From positions 61,267,062-61,331,061 of the forward strand of contig JASEVX010000007.1 of NCBI GenBank assembly GCA_031761405.1: a stretch of 64,000 nucleotides of DNA, read 5' to 3'. Below, one piece after another: positions 1-10,169 of this stretch; position 1 is the stretch's first letter; every line of letters starts with the position of its first letter. Under the pieces are notes generated by a model, which was not told where the DNA came from, ran no database searches, and saw nothing but the letters and a program-made list of their open reading frames with translations. This DNA comes from Serripes groenlandicus. Taxonomy: Eukaryota > Mollusca > Bivalvia > Cardiida > Cardiidae. The translations under genes were made by a program, and so were the position numbers.

Positions 1-135
1 TTTTGAGTTCGAACCCCAGTACGGACAACATTCCTACGAGGTTTGACAAAAGTCACTGTCACAAGCGTCATTCGTCTTCCACCAAGTGCCTTCAGTCTAC
101 GTGGAAAGGTGTGTAGAGTACTGGTGTACTTATCA
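1..135 (+). mobile_element. SINE-2 copy, cut by the window edge
   Basis: The copy starts inside the tRNA-like head: a B-box-like GAGTTCGAACCCC sits at 5-17. The SINE-2 body follows ('gtttgacaaaagtcactgtc', 'ttcgtcttccaccaag', 'gtctacgtggaaa'). The A box and 5' end lie outside the window, and the 3' core and AATC tail are missing, so the right end is approximate. Identification rests on direct similarity to the complete copy at 16,237-16,576. Confidence 0.7.
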
Positions 136-706
136 ATGTATATCATTAATCTGTGCGAAAGGTTGAATTAATATTTTCAAATTCGTCTTGCAGATGTGTT
201 GTGTGAAAGGGTTTATTAACTCATTTGCAGTAGAAAGCGTTCGATGATCCTACCTTTTGAGCATTTCATCCTTTGCCTAAAGTGTCACCAAAAGCCTTCT
301 ACTGATGGCTAAATTTAACTGCATAGAATCATAATAATCACCTTCCTATGTGATTGCCCGCTGACCTTAATGGAATATGCCCTATAACATCTATTTCTAT
401 TTTTTATGCATACGCTAATCAATATAGTGCGATGAATTTAAAGTAAAATCTACCTAATAATCTTTACATGTACAATCAGTTGAATGAAGTATATAGTTTG
501 TATAGTTTGTACACTTTATTATTTCCAACTTTGCAAATATTCATCGGATGAAAAAGCAGCAGACGGCACGAAAATCTTCCTTCTTGGTAAAAGGATAAGT
601 AATTAGCTGGATGAAATTCAAGCAGAAAAAAAAAAGAAACACAACGTTTCATCATCCCATCTGACCTGAATCTGAATAAAACGTCAACCAAATACATGTA
701 CACTTA
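136..706. other. Non-genic AT-rich spacer
   Basis: No gene is seen. Around 186-221 there is a remnant resembling a MITE-B right end (gcagatgtgttgtgtgaaag, then ggg and a TTAA-like end). Around 557-570 is a lone gcagcagacgg motif typical of MITE sub-ends. The rest shows no recognisable structure. Confidence 0.5.
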
Positions 707-916
707 TTAACCCTATCCCTCATATAGACGCTTTCTGACGCCTCTGCAGCAGACGGCTTTTTGAAAACATAGTGACAAAAGAAGAAATTGCACAAAACGT
801 GCAATTTCTCCGTTTGAGACAATTTTTTCAACTTTAATTATAGAGATTTTCTATTTTTTGACAAAATATGTTCAAAGTCGTCTGCTGCAGAATTGCCGTA
901 TGAGGTAAAGGGTTAA
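707..916 (+). mobile_element. MITE-A copy (piggyBac-like, TTAA borders)
   Basis: TTAA lies at 707-710 and 913-916. The ends read AACCCTATCCCTCATATAGA and, in reverse complement, AACCCTTTACCTCATACGGC, so both termini carry a point change. CTGCAGCAGACGG follows the left end and is mirrored by GTCGTCTGCTGCAG before the right end. The centre has the hairpin AAATTGCAC-aaaac-GTGCAATTT. It is too short to code. TTAA duplication with short inverted ends is the hallmark of piggyBac-mobilised MITEs. Confidence 0.85.
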
Positions 917-1069
917 GTTCCTATGGTCATTACTAGCCTTTTCCTTTTGCCACAATGTTTTCCACTTTTAGTCATAGGTTATCTATTTAATTAATGAGAT
1001 TCTCTATTTTTTGACAAAATATGTTCAAAGTCGTCTGCTGCAGAATTGTCGTATGAGGGAAAGGGTTAA
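917..1069 (+). mobile_element. MITE-A right-half fragment
   Basis: Sequence from about 935 ('ccttttgccacaatgttttc') to TTAA at 1066-1069 matches the right half of MITE-A, including GTCGTCTGCTGCAG. The left half and hairpin are missing. It abuts the previous copy, so the pair may reflect insertion next to an older copy followed by deletion. Confidence 0.75.
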
Positions 1070-1808
1070 ACCGATATCTCAAAAACAACACCAGTATATT
1101 TTCAATTAAACCATTATCGAAATTTAAAATCTTTGAAAACGTCAGACTCAAAGAAGATGTGCATTGACACGACATGATGATACGATAGTGTTAATTGCTT
1201 CCAGATAGTAGATCAACGTCAGACAAAAAGACGTCTTCTTGCACCACATTATCAATATCACATACATGTATAGGGGATTATCATGAGAAAAGTCCACCTT
1301 TTGTCACAATGTCTTTAACTTTATTCAACCAATATACATACATTTATTTACAGATACATTCATATTTCGCCTAGATGTGTTAAATTCCATCTGCTGCAGA
1401 TTTGTCGTATGAAGGAAAGCTTTTAGTATGTGCATACACGCTTATGCGCGACTTTAAACTAACCTTGTGGACAATGTAGACCATAATCAGCATGCAGGCT
1501 TATCGTAGTCCATTGTTGTTTATATCAATGTATCGAAAATTAAAACTCCATAAATTGTAATATTCGAACGGGTTGTGAGGAATTCGGCGGGCTAAGGGCT
1601 AAGGACTAACTAAGGGCGTCATTGCAGTCTTGAGTATTACCTATTTAAATTATATATGACTGTTGGTTATCATGACATTGTGTTATATTAAGTATATAAG
1701 CTGCAGAGTGTCTGTCGCGAAGATGATAACAGGTTAAATCAGTATGCGCGTTTGCATATACATGTAGAAATATGTTCTTATCCATACATGTATACGATAA
1801 GGTTATGT
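1070..1808. other. Non-genic spacer with a MITE-B remnant
   Basis: A degenerate MITE-B right part is visible at about 1294-1424 ('ttttgtcacaatgtctttaa', 'catctgctgcagatttgtcg'). The remainder (to 1808) has no coding or structural signal that I can identify. Confidence 0.45.
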
Positions 1809-1968
1809 ATGCGTGTCTGTATATATGTGCATGTATATATGTATATATGTGCATGTATATATGTATATATGTGCATGTATATATGTATATATGTGCATGC
1901 ATATATGTATATATGTGCATGTATATATGTGCATGTATATATGTATATATGCAAGTGTTTATATGGGT
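1809..1968. repeat. TATATGTGCATG compound microsatellite
   Basis: Alternating 'tatatgta' and 'tatatgtgcatg' units make a nearly pure purine-pyrimidine alternating tract of about 160 bp. It leaves frames open on both strands (Tyr/Ile/Cys/Met-rich translations), but these are products of the repeat. Such tracts can adopt left-handed or cruciform DNA. Confidence 0.9.
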
Positions 1969-2058
1969 GTACGTATGAATAAATATAAACATATATAAGT
2001 TGAAGGCCATATGTTTGATAAGATTTTTTTATTTCTACGTAAATCAAAATGCATCATA

Positions 2059-2059
2059 A

Positions 2060-2125
<66 letters not shown>

Positions 2126-2200
2126 GACTTTATTTATAGAGGCTTCACAGTTGGGCATGCCCAGTCTTCCCTGTGGGCCTCTGTAAAAAATAAAGATATT
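2059..2200 (-). mobile_element. Retroposon 3' end with a TAA tail
   Basis: A (TAA)n tract of about 65 bp at 2059-2124 is joined to 'aaagactttatttatagagg' and 'gggcctctgtaaa'. The same junction occurs at 43,307 onward ('aaaggctttatttagagagg'), so this is a recurrent element end rather than a stand-alone microsatellite. Read on the minus strand it would be a body followed by a (TTA)n tail. The family is not identified. Confidence 0.55.
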
Positions 2201-2265
2201 ATTATTATAACGTATGAATGCATATAAAGATATATAAGTTGAAGGCCATATGCTAGATTGAATTA

Positions 2266-3245
2266 AGATATTATTATTATTTTTATTGTAATTAATGGGA
2301 AATACACCTTCCATAAAGTTTGTGTAAACAAAGAGCGTTGTTGTGGATAAGTTCTCCTTTTTGCATATTATTTTCATATTTTTGTCCACATATTGTCAGT
2401 CTCAGGGACGTCAAACGTCGTCTGTATAAGATAAATGGTTAATGTCACGTGACCAAAGCAATAACATATGAGCTGTTATCCTTGACCCACATTTTTTTAC
2501 ATAAAATATATTAAAAAAAAACGCTGAACCGTGCAGCGACGTTTGTCTTTGATGACTTTCATTATCTTTCTTGTTTATCATTTTCGTTTGATCAATGATA
2601 ATAGTGCATATATCTAACAAAGGAAGTAAACACCTTTGCCATTTCCTTTGAAGAAGATTAATTAACCCAGAAACTGCTGAAAGATCGCCGACTTTAAGAA
2701 ACCCTTAATTATGTTAGAGAAAAATATTATACGCATGTCCATTATTATACGCATGTACAAACTGGCTTTTCCGAACAGTGACGATTCAGATCACTCTGTT
2801 AAAGAATCTTATCCGTGTTATCAGAATCTACATAACTTGACAGAAGCTTCAAATAAGCTTATGTAAGCAATATGTGATAGTGTAGACTTCTTATCTCACT
2901 GAGCGGATACACAGGATGATCTGTATCTACGATGTTCATACAATCCAGCTTGATACTATTCGCACCCACTGGCTGTTATACCAATTTCGTATGGCAAATA
3001 GAACATTTGACCTTACATTTACATGCCTACACGGATGTCTGAAAATGGTACCATGATTCCAGAATCTATCGATTATTTCTGTATGCCTTGCGATTTAAAA
3101 TACATTTAAAGTACTAATACATGAATGATATTATAGATGTTTGTTGTTCTTGTTAAAAGTGTTTTCTTTTGCCCGGCGAAGGTAATTTATCCAAGGTAAT
3201 ACCTCTTCTCCCTTTTTTTCTAGAGATGGATTAATTCAATAACTT
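2266..3245. other. Non-genic spacer
   Basis: AT-rich sequence without a recognisable gene or repeat. Short open frames (for example minus strand 2411-2620) have no recognisable domains. Confidence 0.45.
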
Positions 3246-3510
3246 GTGCTTAACGCGTTTTCAAAAAAAATTCTGATTTATCTCGGTGATGGGTTGGTTG
3301 ATACATTTGGGCTTAACGCCGTTTCCAGCAATTTTCAGGCGTATCACGATGGCCAGTTCACCCTACCCATGTATGCGTCCCTTGTTTTCTCACACAAGTA
3401 TTTCACACAACATTCTTTCCGTGCAACTGTAAGCTTTTCCACATAGACTATAAGCCCATTGGAGTACGACGAGTGACGCTTGTAACTTTGAGTTTTTGTC
3501 AAATCCTAGA
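3246..3510 (-). mobile_element. SINE-2 copy with a second 3' end fused to it
   Basis: The segment 3291-3510 is a SINE-2 in reverse: 'cttaacgccgtttccagcaa', then 'tatcacgatggccagttcac', then 'acacaacattctttcc' and 'gtgacgcttgtaac'. Just upstream (3246-3290), another reverse 3' core ('cttaacgcgttttc', 'tttatctcggtg') ends abruptly. That looks like one SINE inserted into, or recombined with, another. The tRNA head is eroded. Confidence 0.7.
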
Positions 3511-4155
3511 CTGGCAACAGTCCTTATGGTTATTTTTCAATGTTACAATTGGGGGAGAACTCTAATAGACACAATATTCATGCATCTGATTATCGTCCTT
3601 ACGACCCGACCATAATGTAGCTATGTTTCGGACACCAGTTGAAATGCAGCCATATAATAATAATAAACATAGAGCCTTGTGCCAGGCTAGACAAATCCAT
3701 GCCGCTACCGATTGAACTATCAGAGCTAGATCCTTTAGAAGAAGAAGACTTACACACCAAGGCGTCCTCCATCAAGAAACTGCCACTGCAATAGACGTCA
3801 TTTCATTGCGTTTACCTTTAATTGAATTGACGTGTTTTATTTATAATTGTTTGCATCACGAAAGAACAAAAGGTCTGTGCTCTAGTGGGTGACACGTTGC
3901 ATTCTATATTTAATTAAGTGTCCATAAATCAATGTGTAAGGACCGCATCAACTAATTGTCTGAAAGCTTTTATGGTATATAATTACCATACAAAGCATCG
4001 ATGATAACAATGCATCTTGTTTTGTCTTTGTTTGCAACTGATTTATGACATAGTCTATTTCTAAAATTGAATTGGGAGACCGTGTCATATTTTGATCTAT
4101 GTATATTATAAGTCATCGTTGTAACACTATCTCTCAGAATTCGAATTGTTCTTTC
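3511..4155. other. Non-genic spacer
   Basis: Nothing convincing. On the minus strand around 3655-3780, 'gttcaatcggtagcggcatg' resembles an A box of a tRNA-derived head, but no clear B box accompanies it. Confidence 0.4.
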
Positions 4156-4157
4156 GT

Positions 4158-4325
4158 TTACCCTGTTAGCACCGAATTACATAAAGAGACTCTCCTGTTC
4201 AAAATCGGACCACTCCAGTTTTCAAGAAGTACGCGATCTGGAATATTTAATTATGATAACTTTATAACCTGAATCTGTATTGCTTGCAAACAAATCAATA
4301 ATTGCCATTGGTGCTGAGAGAGTAA
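4158..4325. mobile_element. Degenerate MITE-E copy
   Basis: The ends 'accctgttagcaccgaattac' and 'gccattggtgctgagagagt' match the MITE-E termini, with the internal marker 'ttcaaaatcggaccactcc'. The strong central stem seen at 16,891-16,959 is deleted here. Confidence 0.5.
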
Positions 4326-4770
4326 ACTCATTCGTACACTTATGGATCATACCTTTATTTATAATGCATGGATGCCATAGTGAAGCTAATTTAATGACAA
4401 AGTTGGTGACCGTGGATATGATGTCGACCTCTTTTGATCCATTGGTCCGGGGCTGGAACATCTGCATCAACATTTAGGTTATTACCTGAATACCTTTTCG
4501 AAACACATTTAATGTTCATTGCACCTTAAGGTATATGAAGTAAAATTCTTAAGTATATTGGCATTGAAATATTAGAGCAATAGAACAATCGTTTGGCATT
4601 TGCGACCAGTGTATATTCAGATCAGCCACCGCATTCGCGCGCAGTCTGATCTGACTCTTCACAATTCGCCAATATTCATTTAAATCCATTCGCATGGATG
4701 TGGTGGCAGGCGTTTTTCCACACGTGTAACTCTTCCGTTAATGCTTTTTATTTTCTTGAGTAGCGTTCAT
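4326..4770. other. Non-genic spacer
   Basis: Open on both strands over about 4222-4477, but the two overlapping frames have no recognisable domain and part of them lies in the MITE-E remnant. No gene called. Confidence 0.4.
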
Positions 4771-4780
4771 ATATACTGAG

Positions 4781-5067
4781 AGAGACCGTCTCGGTGGTAG
4801 AGCGTCCGTCTTGGGTGCGGGAGATCGTGGGTTCGACACCCTACAAGTCTTACCAAAGACTTTTTTTTAAAGAAAAAGTAATACTGGCTGCCTTCCATGG
4901 CGCTCAATGTTTCGGGGATAGCATTACGACTAACGACTGACTGGCGTCAGGAAAAGAAATGGACCAGTAGTACTGGTAACTTACACAGGAAACGCCGTGA
5001 TATGTACATGTATACATGGAAAATGTGTTTTAAAAGCGGCTTAAAACACCAGATAATCGATCAATCA
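4781..5067 (+). mobile_element. SINE-1, complete, with target-site duplication
   Basis: This is a complete tRNA-derived SINE flanked by a perfect 10-bp duplication, ATATACTGAG, at 4771-4780 and 5068-5077. The tRNA-like head has an A box (gtggtagagcgtccg) near 4794 and a B-box-like GGGTTCGACACC at 4829-4840. The body carries 'gactgactggcgtcagg', 'ggaaacgccgtgatat' and 'aaagcggcttaaaacacc', ending in a short GATCAATCAAT tail. Transcription would be by RNA polymerase III, and mobilisation by an unseen LINE. The intact duplication fixes both ends. Confidence 0.88.
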
Positions 5068-5083
5068 ATATACTGAGTCTAGC

Positions 5084-5321
5084 TTAACCCTTTCCCTCAT
5101 ATAGACGCTTTCTGACGCCTCTGCAGCGGACGGCTTCTTGAAAACATAGTGACCAAAGAAGAAATTGCTCTAAAACGAGCAGTTTCTCCTTTTTGACACA
5201 ATGTTTTTCCACTTTTAGTCATAGGTTATCCATTCAATTATAGAGATTTTATATTTTTTGACAAAATATGTTCAAATTAAAGTCGTCTGCTGCAGATTTG
5301 TCGTATGAGGGAAAGGGTCAA
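5084..5321 (+). mobile_element. MITE-A copy
   Basis: Left TTAA at 5084-5087; the right border is mutated to TCAA (5318-5321). The central stem is the GCTC/GAGC version (attgctctaaaacgagcagt) with one mismatch. It lies 7 bp after the SINE-1 target-site duplication. Confidence 0.85.
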
Positions 5322-5425
5322 GGACAACACGACGAAATTTGTCATTTATAAACATGAGTCTACCGTTTAGTAATTGTCTTCATTAGATATTGCTAGTACG
5401 TTAAACGGTTATATGTATGAGTCTT

Positions 5426-5657
5426 TTAACCCCTTCCCTCATATAAACGCTTTCGAACGCCTCTGCAGCAGACTGCTTTTTGAAAACATAATTACAAAAG
5501 AAGAAATTGCACAAAACGTGCAATTTCTCCTTTTGCCACAGTGTTTTCCACTTTTTGTCATAGGTTTATCCATTCAACTATAGAGATTTTCTAAGTTTTG
5601 ACAAAATACGTTCAAAGTCGTCTGCTGCAGAATTGTCGTATGAGGGGAAAGGGTTAA
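5426..5657 (+). mobile_element. MITE-A copy
   Basis: TTAA at 5426-5429 and 5654-5657. The left end reads AACCCCTTCCCTCATATAAA. The hairpin is the GCAC/GTGC version. Its right TTAA doubles as the left TTAA of the following MITE-B. Confidence 0.87.
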
Positions 5658-5827
5658 ACAGCTCTAGGGGAAACATAACGGAAAATCTCTTGACTTGAAA
5701 GTGTTATTCTTATTATTAAGAGTTGAAAACATTGTGACAAAGGGAGAATTGTTCACGATGAGCAATTTCTCCTTTCGAGTCCTGAATATGCGTCGAAATG
5801 CGTGTGTAAGGTGGAAACGGGTTAAAT
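5654..5827 (+). mobile_element. MITE-B copy sharing a TTAA with its neighbour
   Basis: The copy starts at the shared TTAA and ends 'ggtggaaacgggttaaat'. Its centre ('gttgaaaacattgtgacaaa', 'gttcacgatgagcaatttct') is typical of MITE-B, while the sub-ends are eroded. Back-to-back copies sharing TTAA suggest repeated use of the same target tetranucleotide. Confidence 0.6.
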
Positions 5828-6232
5828 GACTTTGGCTGAGATATAAACTACACAAAAATCAAGCAATTGCTCATTTTTCCAAAAGTATATTTAATTCTGT
5901 ATCAAAAGCGTCATTCTGGCTTCGAAGGACGTAAATGTCTTATATGTTCAAAAGCAGACGACTTTAAAGTACATAGTAAACTGTTTAAATATTTATTGAC
6001 AGATAATTATTAATAATTCAACAATCTTGACATCTGTTTCGCCAATTTAGTTATGAGATGAATATTCAAGTAGATGTCGTCTGCAGGGTGTCATCTTGTC
6101 CACATTCGAGGGCATGTTAACTTTTTCGCTGCCAAATGCAATTAAAGGCTTTTGCAAACAATGCACATTTAGTCTGATCTTAATCGCCAAATATAAAACA
6201 CTTCAGAATGTCAGTTTTTTTGTATTACGCAG

Positions 6233-6467
6233 TTAACTCTTTCCCTCATACGACAATTCTGCAGCAGACGACTTTGAACATATTTTGTCAAAAAATAGAA
6301 AAAATCTCTATAATTGAATGGTTAACCTATGATTATAATAGTGGAAAACATTGTGGCAAAAGGAGAAATTGCTCGTTTTGAGCAATTTCTCCTTTTGTCA
6401 CTATGTTTTCAAAAAAGCTATCCGCTTCAGAGGCGTCAGAAAGCGTCTATATGAGGGAAAGGGTTTT
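6233..6467 (-). mobile_element. MITE-A copy, reverse
   Basis: Left TTAA at 6233-6236; the right border has decayed to TTTT after 'gagggaaaggg'. Orientation is inverted: CATACGACAATTCTGCAGCA leads and the 'gcgtctatatgaggg' end follows. GCTC/GAGC hairpin. Confidence 0.85.
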
Positions 6468-6600
6468 ACTCTTTCACTGCCGAATTTCACAAAGTCGACT
6501 CTTCCATGTTGAAAGTTGGACCACTCAATTTTTCGTCCAGAAGGAAATTTGGTAATATTTTTAAATGTCTAAGTGGCAAACAATGCAGATGTCACTCCGG
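6466..6600. mobile_element. MITE-E end fragment
   Basis: 'actctttcactgccgaattt', 'gactcttccatgttgaaagt' and 'tggcaaacaatgcagatgtc' match MITE-E piecewise. The remainder is missing where SINE-1 sequence begins. Confidence 0.45.
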
Positions 6601-6632
6601 AACATTGCTGAAAGCGGCGTAAAACACTAACT

Positions 6633-6702
<70 letters not shown>

Positions 6703-6726
6703 CCAAACAATCAATCAATCAATCAG
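6600..6726 (+). mobile_element. SINE-1 3' end with long AATC tail
   Basis: Only the 3' terminal SINE-1 core ('gctgaaagcggcgtaaaaca') remains, but its tail is expanded to about 25 TCAA units (6627-6725, two interruptions). This shows that the AATC microsatellites of the window grow from SINE tails. Confidence 0.8.
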
Positions 6727-6827
6727 TAACCTGATATAACATTTCTAGTTGTCTGTTTCGAAAATATATAGTAAAAAAAGCCACACAAAGTGTTACAGCT
6801 TGAAATTGTCTTAAGTACGTGTACTTA

Positions 6828-7015
6828 AAACACTGTCCGATATACAACATTTTCGAAGCAGACGACTTTGATAAAATCTAGGCAAGGCAAAACATACGGG
6901 AACCCTCTATAATTGAAAGAATAATTAATTATTCAATACGAGTTATGAGCTCATTTTTGTGCCACAATGTTGTCAAAGGTCGTCCAGATACGTCTACATT
7001 CGGGAAAGGGTTAAC
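6828..7015 (+). mobile_element. Degenerate MITE-B copy
   Basis: 'aagcagacgactttgataaa', 'gtgccacaatgttgtcaaag' and the right end 'cattcgggaaagggttaacc' match MITE-B. The left terminus is eroded. Confidence 0.55.
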
Positions 7016-7073
7016 CAACAGTGTAGAAACTTTTCCCCACACTGTTCTCGAACACGTTTAGCTGCAAACATCC

Positions 7074-7330
7074 TTAACCCTTTCCCTCATATAGACGCTT
7101 TCTGACGCCTCTGCAGCAGATGGCTTTTTGAAAACATAGTGACAAAAGAAGAAATTGCACAAAACGTGCAATTTCTCCTTTTGCCACAATGTTTTCCACT
7201 TTTAGTCATAGGTTATCCATTCAATTATAGAGATTTTCTACTTTTTGATAAAATATGTTCAAAGTCGTCTGCTGCAGAATTGTCGTATGAGGGAAAGGGT
7301 GTCGGGCGTCTGCGTTAGGAAAAGGGTTAA
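7074..7330 (+). mobile_element. MITE-A copy with an extended right end
   Basis: TTAA at 7074-7077 and 7327-7330. Unlike other copies, 'gagggaaagggt' at about 7290 is followed by a further 30 bp ending in a second 'ggaaaagggttaa'. The true border may therefore be the duplicated terminus at 7327, or the element abuts a second right end. GCAC/GTGC hairpin. Confidence 0.8.
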
Positions 7331-7614
7331 AATGTATAAACAAAGATATGCAGACACGTTTTGTTCCCATTTTCAGCATTGACATAATTTGCATAACATA
7401 ACATACTGTTTTATTATCCTTTGAAGATTACGTTAAATCCGCTGGAGATGAAACGCGATTAAAGCAAACAATTGCTGACCCAGTGAAACAGATGGAAGCT
7501 CTAGTTGTGTGACTGGGTGGCTCTGCACCATATGCTGTAAACACATATAACGCCCCCCAAACAAAGGAACGTTTAATTAGATCGTTTGCTTATTGTGGCT
7601 TACGCCGCTTTAAA
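7331..7614. other. Non-genic spacer
   Basis: No gene or repeat family recognised between the MITE and the minisatellite. Confidence 0.4.
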
Positions 7615-8736
7615 CAGAGCAAGATCGTACACGGGTGAGCGGATCGTACAGCGGAAAGCGGTATCGTACACGGGTGAGCGTGATTGAACACGGATGAGCG
7701 GGATAGTACAGGGGAAAGCGGGATTGTACAGGGGAGAGCGTGAATGTACAAGGATGAGCGGGAATGTACAGGGGAGAGCGGTATCGTTCACGGGAGAGCG
7801 GGGTCGTGTAGACGGGAGCGTGGGATCCTACACGGGGAGCTCGGTCGTACAAGGGAGTGCATGGTAGTACACGGGAGAGTGGAGTCGTACACGGTAGGGC
7901 GGAATGGTACACTAGAGAGCGGGAGTGTACAGGGGAGAGCGGTATATTATAATCCCATATATATCCCATTATAATACGGGAGAGCAGTATCGTACACGGG
8001 AGCGTGGGATCCTACACGGGGGTGCGAGGTCGTACAATGGAGAACAGTGGTATCGTACACGGGAGAGCGGTATCGTACACGGGAGAGCGGTATCGTACAC
8101 GGGAGAGCGGTATCGTACACGGGAGAGCGGTATCGTACACGGGAGTGCGGTATCGTACACGGGAGAGTGGTATCGTACACGGGAGAGCGGTATCGTACAC
8201 GGGAGAGCGGTATCGTACACGGGAGAGCGGTATCGTACACGGGAGAGCGGTATCGTACACGGGAGAGCGAGCGGTATCGTACACGGGAGAGCGGTATCGT
8301 ACACGGGAGAGCGGTATCGTACACGGGAGAGCGGTATCGTACACGGGAGAGTGGTATCGTACACGGGAGAGTGGTATCGTACACGGGAGAGCGGTATCGT
8401 ACACGGTAGAGCGGTATCGTACACGGGAGAGCGGTATCGTACACGGGAGAGCGGTATCGTACACGGGAGAGCGGTATCGTACACGGGAGAGTGGTATCGT
8501 ACACGGGAGAGCGGTATCGTACACGGGAGAGCGGTATCGTACACGGGAGAGTGGTATCGTACACGGGAGAGTGGTATCGTACACGGGAGAGCGGTATCGT
8601 ACACGGGAAAGCGGGATCATACACGGTGAGCGGAATGGTTTACGGGAAAGCGGGATCATACACGGGTGAGCGGAATGGTTTACGGGAAAGGTACACTAGA
8701 GAGCGGGAGTGTACAGGGGAGAGCGGGAAAAGAGGA
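7615..8736. repeat. 20-bp CpG-rich minisatellite
   Basis: Consensus unit GGTATCGTACACGGGAGAGC, about 55 copies. Copies at 8050-8610 are nearly identical; both flanks (7615-8045 and 8610-8736) are divergent variants, the usual pattern of an array homogenised from its middle. One extra GAGC at about 8265-8272 shifts the phase. Each unit has three CpGs and a GTAC. Twenty is not a multiple of three and the unit has no stop in any frame, so all six frames stay open through much of the array. The resulting 211-234-codon translations are not evidence for a protein. Confidence 0.95.
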
Positions 8737-9338
8737 TGCCGGTCTATAATCCCAATCGCTTACAAATCGCTAACATCTAAAACGTTTTTTGAAATTTCTT
8801 TGACAAACGTTCAGGGACACTTTAGCGATTGTATGGACCATTTGAAGTGCCCTTTGGTCTGTACGCAATGAAACGATGTGATGTTTCACCCTTGTATAAC
8901 TATACTACGATATAAACCTATTGTACAATAAGAAAAGAGCAACTGGTGCCAGATGAAACGTATGTCATAAAACAGTCTTACAATTGAATAAAACAGTGTC
9001 TGTCAAATGATTCGTAAAATATGTGACTTTTGTTGTTGATGTAGTGTGTTTGTCGACCTGTTCTGCTTTGTGTTTATTAATCAATATACCATGCAAAAGG
9101 AACAGTTCACTTAAGATATGAAAATATAACACTACATGCCATGACATAACATTGTATTACCAGTTACATGCACTGAGTCAATAAGGCCGTTGTTTAGGTT
9201 GAAGCGGTCTGTATGACATTGTATTGACGCTCGTCTGGAACTCTTTTCAATATAAAATACATTTGCAACACACTAATTTGGAAACACACAGGTAAAACTA
9301 TGGCAAATATGTATAATTGAATTGAATACAGCTGAAAT
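8737..9338. other. Non-genic spacer
   Basis: No recognisable gene. Short open frames lack domains or splice context that I can see. Confidence 0.4.
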
Positions 9339-9466
9339 CATTTTGGCAAAAAGGATAAATTTCTCATTATGAGCAATTTCTCTTTTTTGTCGCATTTTTT
9401 TTTTTTCCAAATTCGTTGTCGGCAGATGCGTCCGAAAGCGGTTTGCATGTGGGAAAGGGATAAAAC
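9339..9466 (+). mobile_element. MITE-B fragment
   Basis: The centre and right part are present ('ctcattatgagcaatttctc', 'gcatgtgggaaagggataaa'). The TTAA is degraded to ATAA. Confidence 0.55.
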
Positions 9467-10091
9467 ATGACGTGTATGTCACGCTAGATCGTGTCAATTC
9501 CTATATTTATATAAACCCGACGGACCCTGCATCTGTACCGAAGTGTAAACAGAATCAAGCTGGCGCCTTCTAGGTAAATATAAGAAATCATGCTTTCGAA
9601 AATAAAGAAATGATTTTTTTCGTAGACTGGAATCAATGCCTTAAATGTTAATGTATATATCGGCACTGCATTATTAAGCTCATATAAAATGAGGACGTTT
9701 TGTGATATCTTTGGTATATCTTTTTCGTAGACTTAAATGAATGTCCAACATGTTAATTTATATATCAGCACTGCACTAATGTGATCATATAAGGTGAGCA
9801 CGTTTGGGGATATCTTTAGTATATCTTTGACATCTGAAAGTAAGTACTATAGAGGTAGATAGATTACGTTTCAAGTCTGGACCAGATAGTTTCCTCTGTT
9901 ATGAGAAATCGCATATTCAGAACATATGATATAACGATCCGCACAGCATCACACAAAGCTTTCATAGTCCGTGTACATGTACTTTAGTCCTAAATGTATA
10001 TTTTTACAAGAAAAAAAACCTAAAACTGTTTTGTTTACAGAGCTCTAGATAAGGTGCGTATTTCACGTTCCAAAAATCCTTATTTGACACT
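9467..10091. repeat. Spacer with a ~120-bp imperfect direct repeat
   Basis: Sequence at about 9598-9712 ('cgtagactggaatcaatgcc', 'tatatcggcactgcattatt', 'gaggacgttttgtgatatct') recurs at about 9725-9836 ('cgtagacttaaatgaatgtc', 'tatatcagcactgcactaat', 'gagcacgtttggggatatct'). This is a two-copy tandem duplication at roughly 120-bp spacing. No gene is seen in the rest. Confidence 0.55.
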
Positions 10092-10169
10092 CAAACCCTA
10101 TGTTGTAGGTACTCAAAAGAATCGTCTCCCTGAGACGATTCTTTCGAGTACCTACAACATAGTGTTTGG
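10092..10169. repeat. Inverted repeat with ~38-bp arms
   Basis: The arms 'ctatgttgtaggtactc' and 'gagtacctacaacatag', plus 'aaagaatcgtctc' and 'gagacgattcttt', form a stem of about 38 bp with few mismatches and almost no loop. A diverged half of the same element appears around 13,029-13,100 ('gtacccacaacataggtttt'). A small MITE or an arrested palindrome are both possible. Confidence 0.75.

Noticed and set aside
1645..2047. Tyr/Ile/His/Met-rich frames on both strands
   Set aside because: Low-complexity translation of the TATATGTGCATG microsatellite.
7744..8871. Overlapping open frames of 120-234 codons on both strands
   Set aside because: They are six-frame readings of a 20-bp repeat with no stops; the translations are cyclic 20-residue repeats with no independent evidence of coding.
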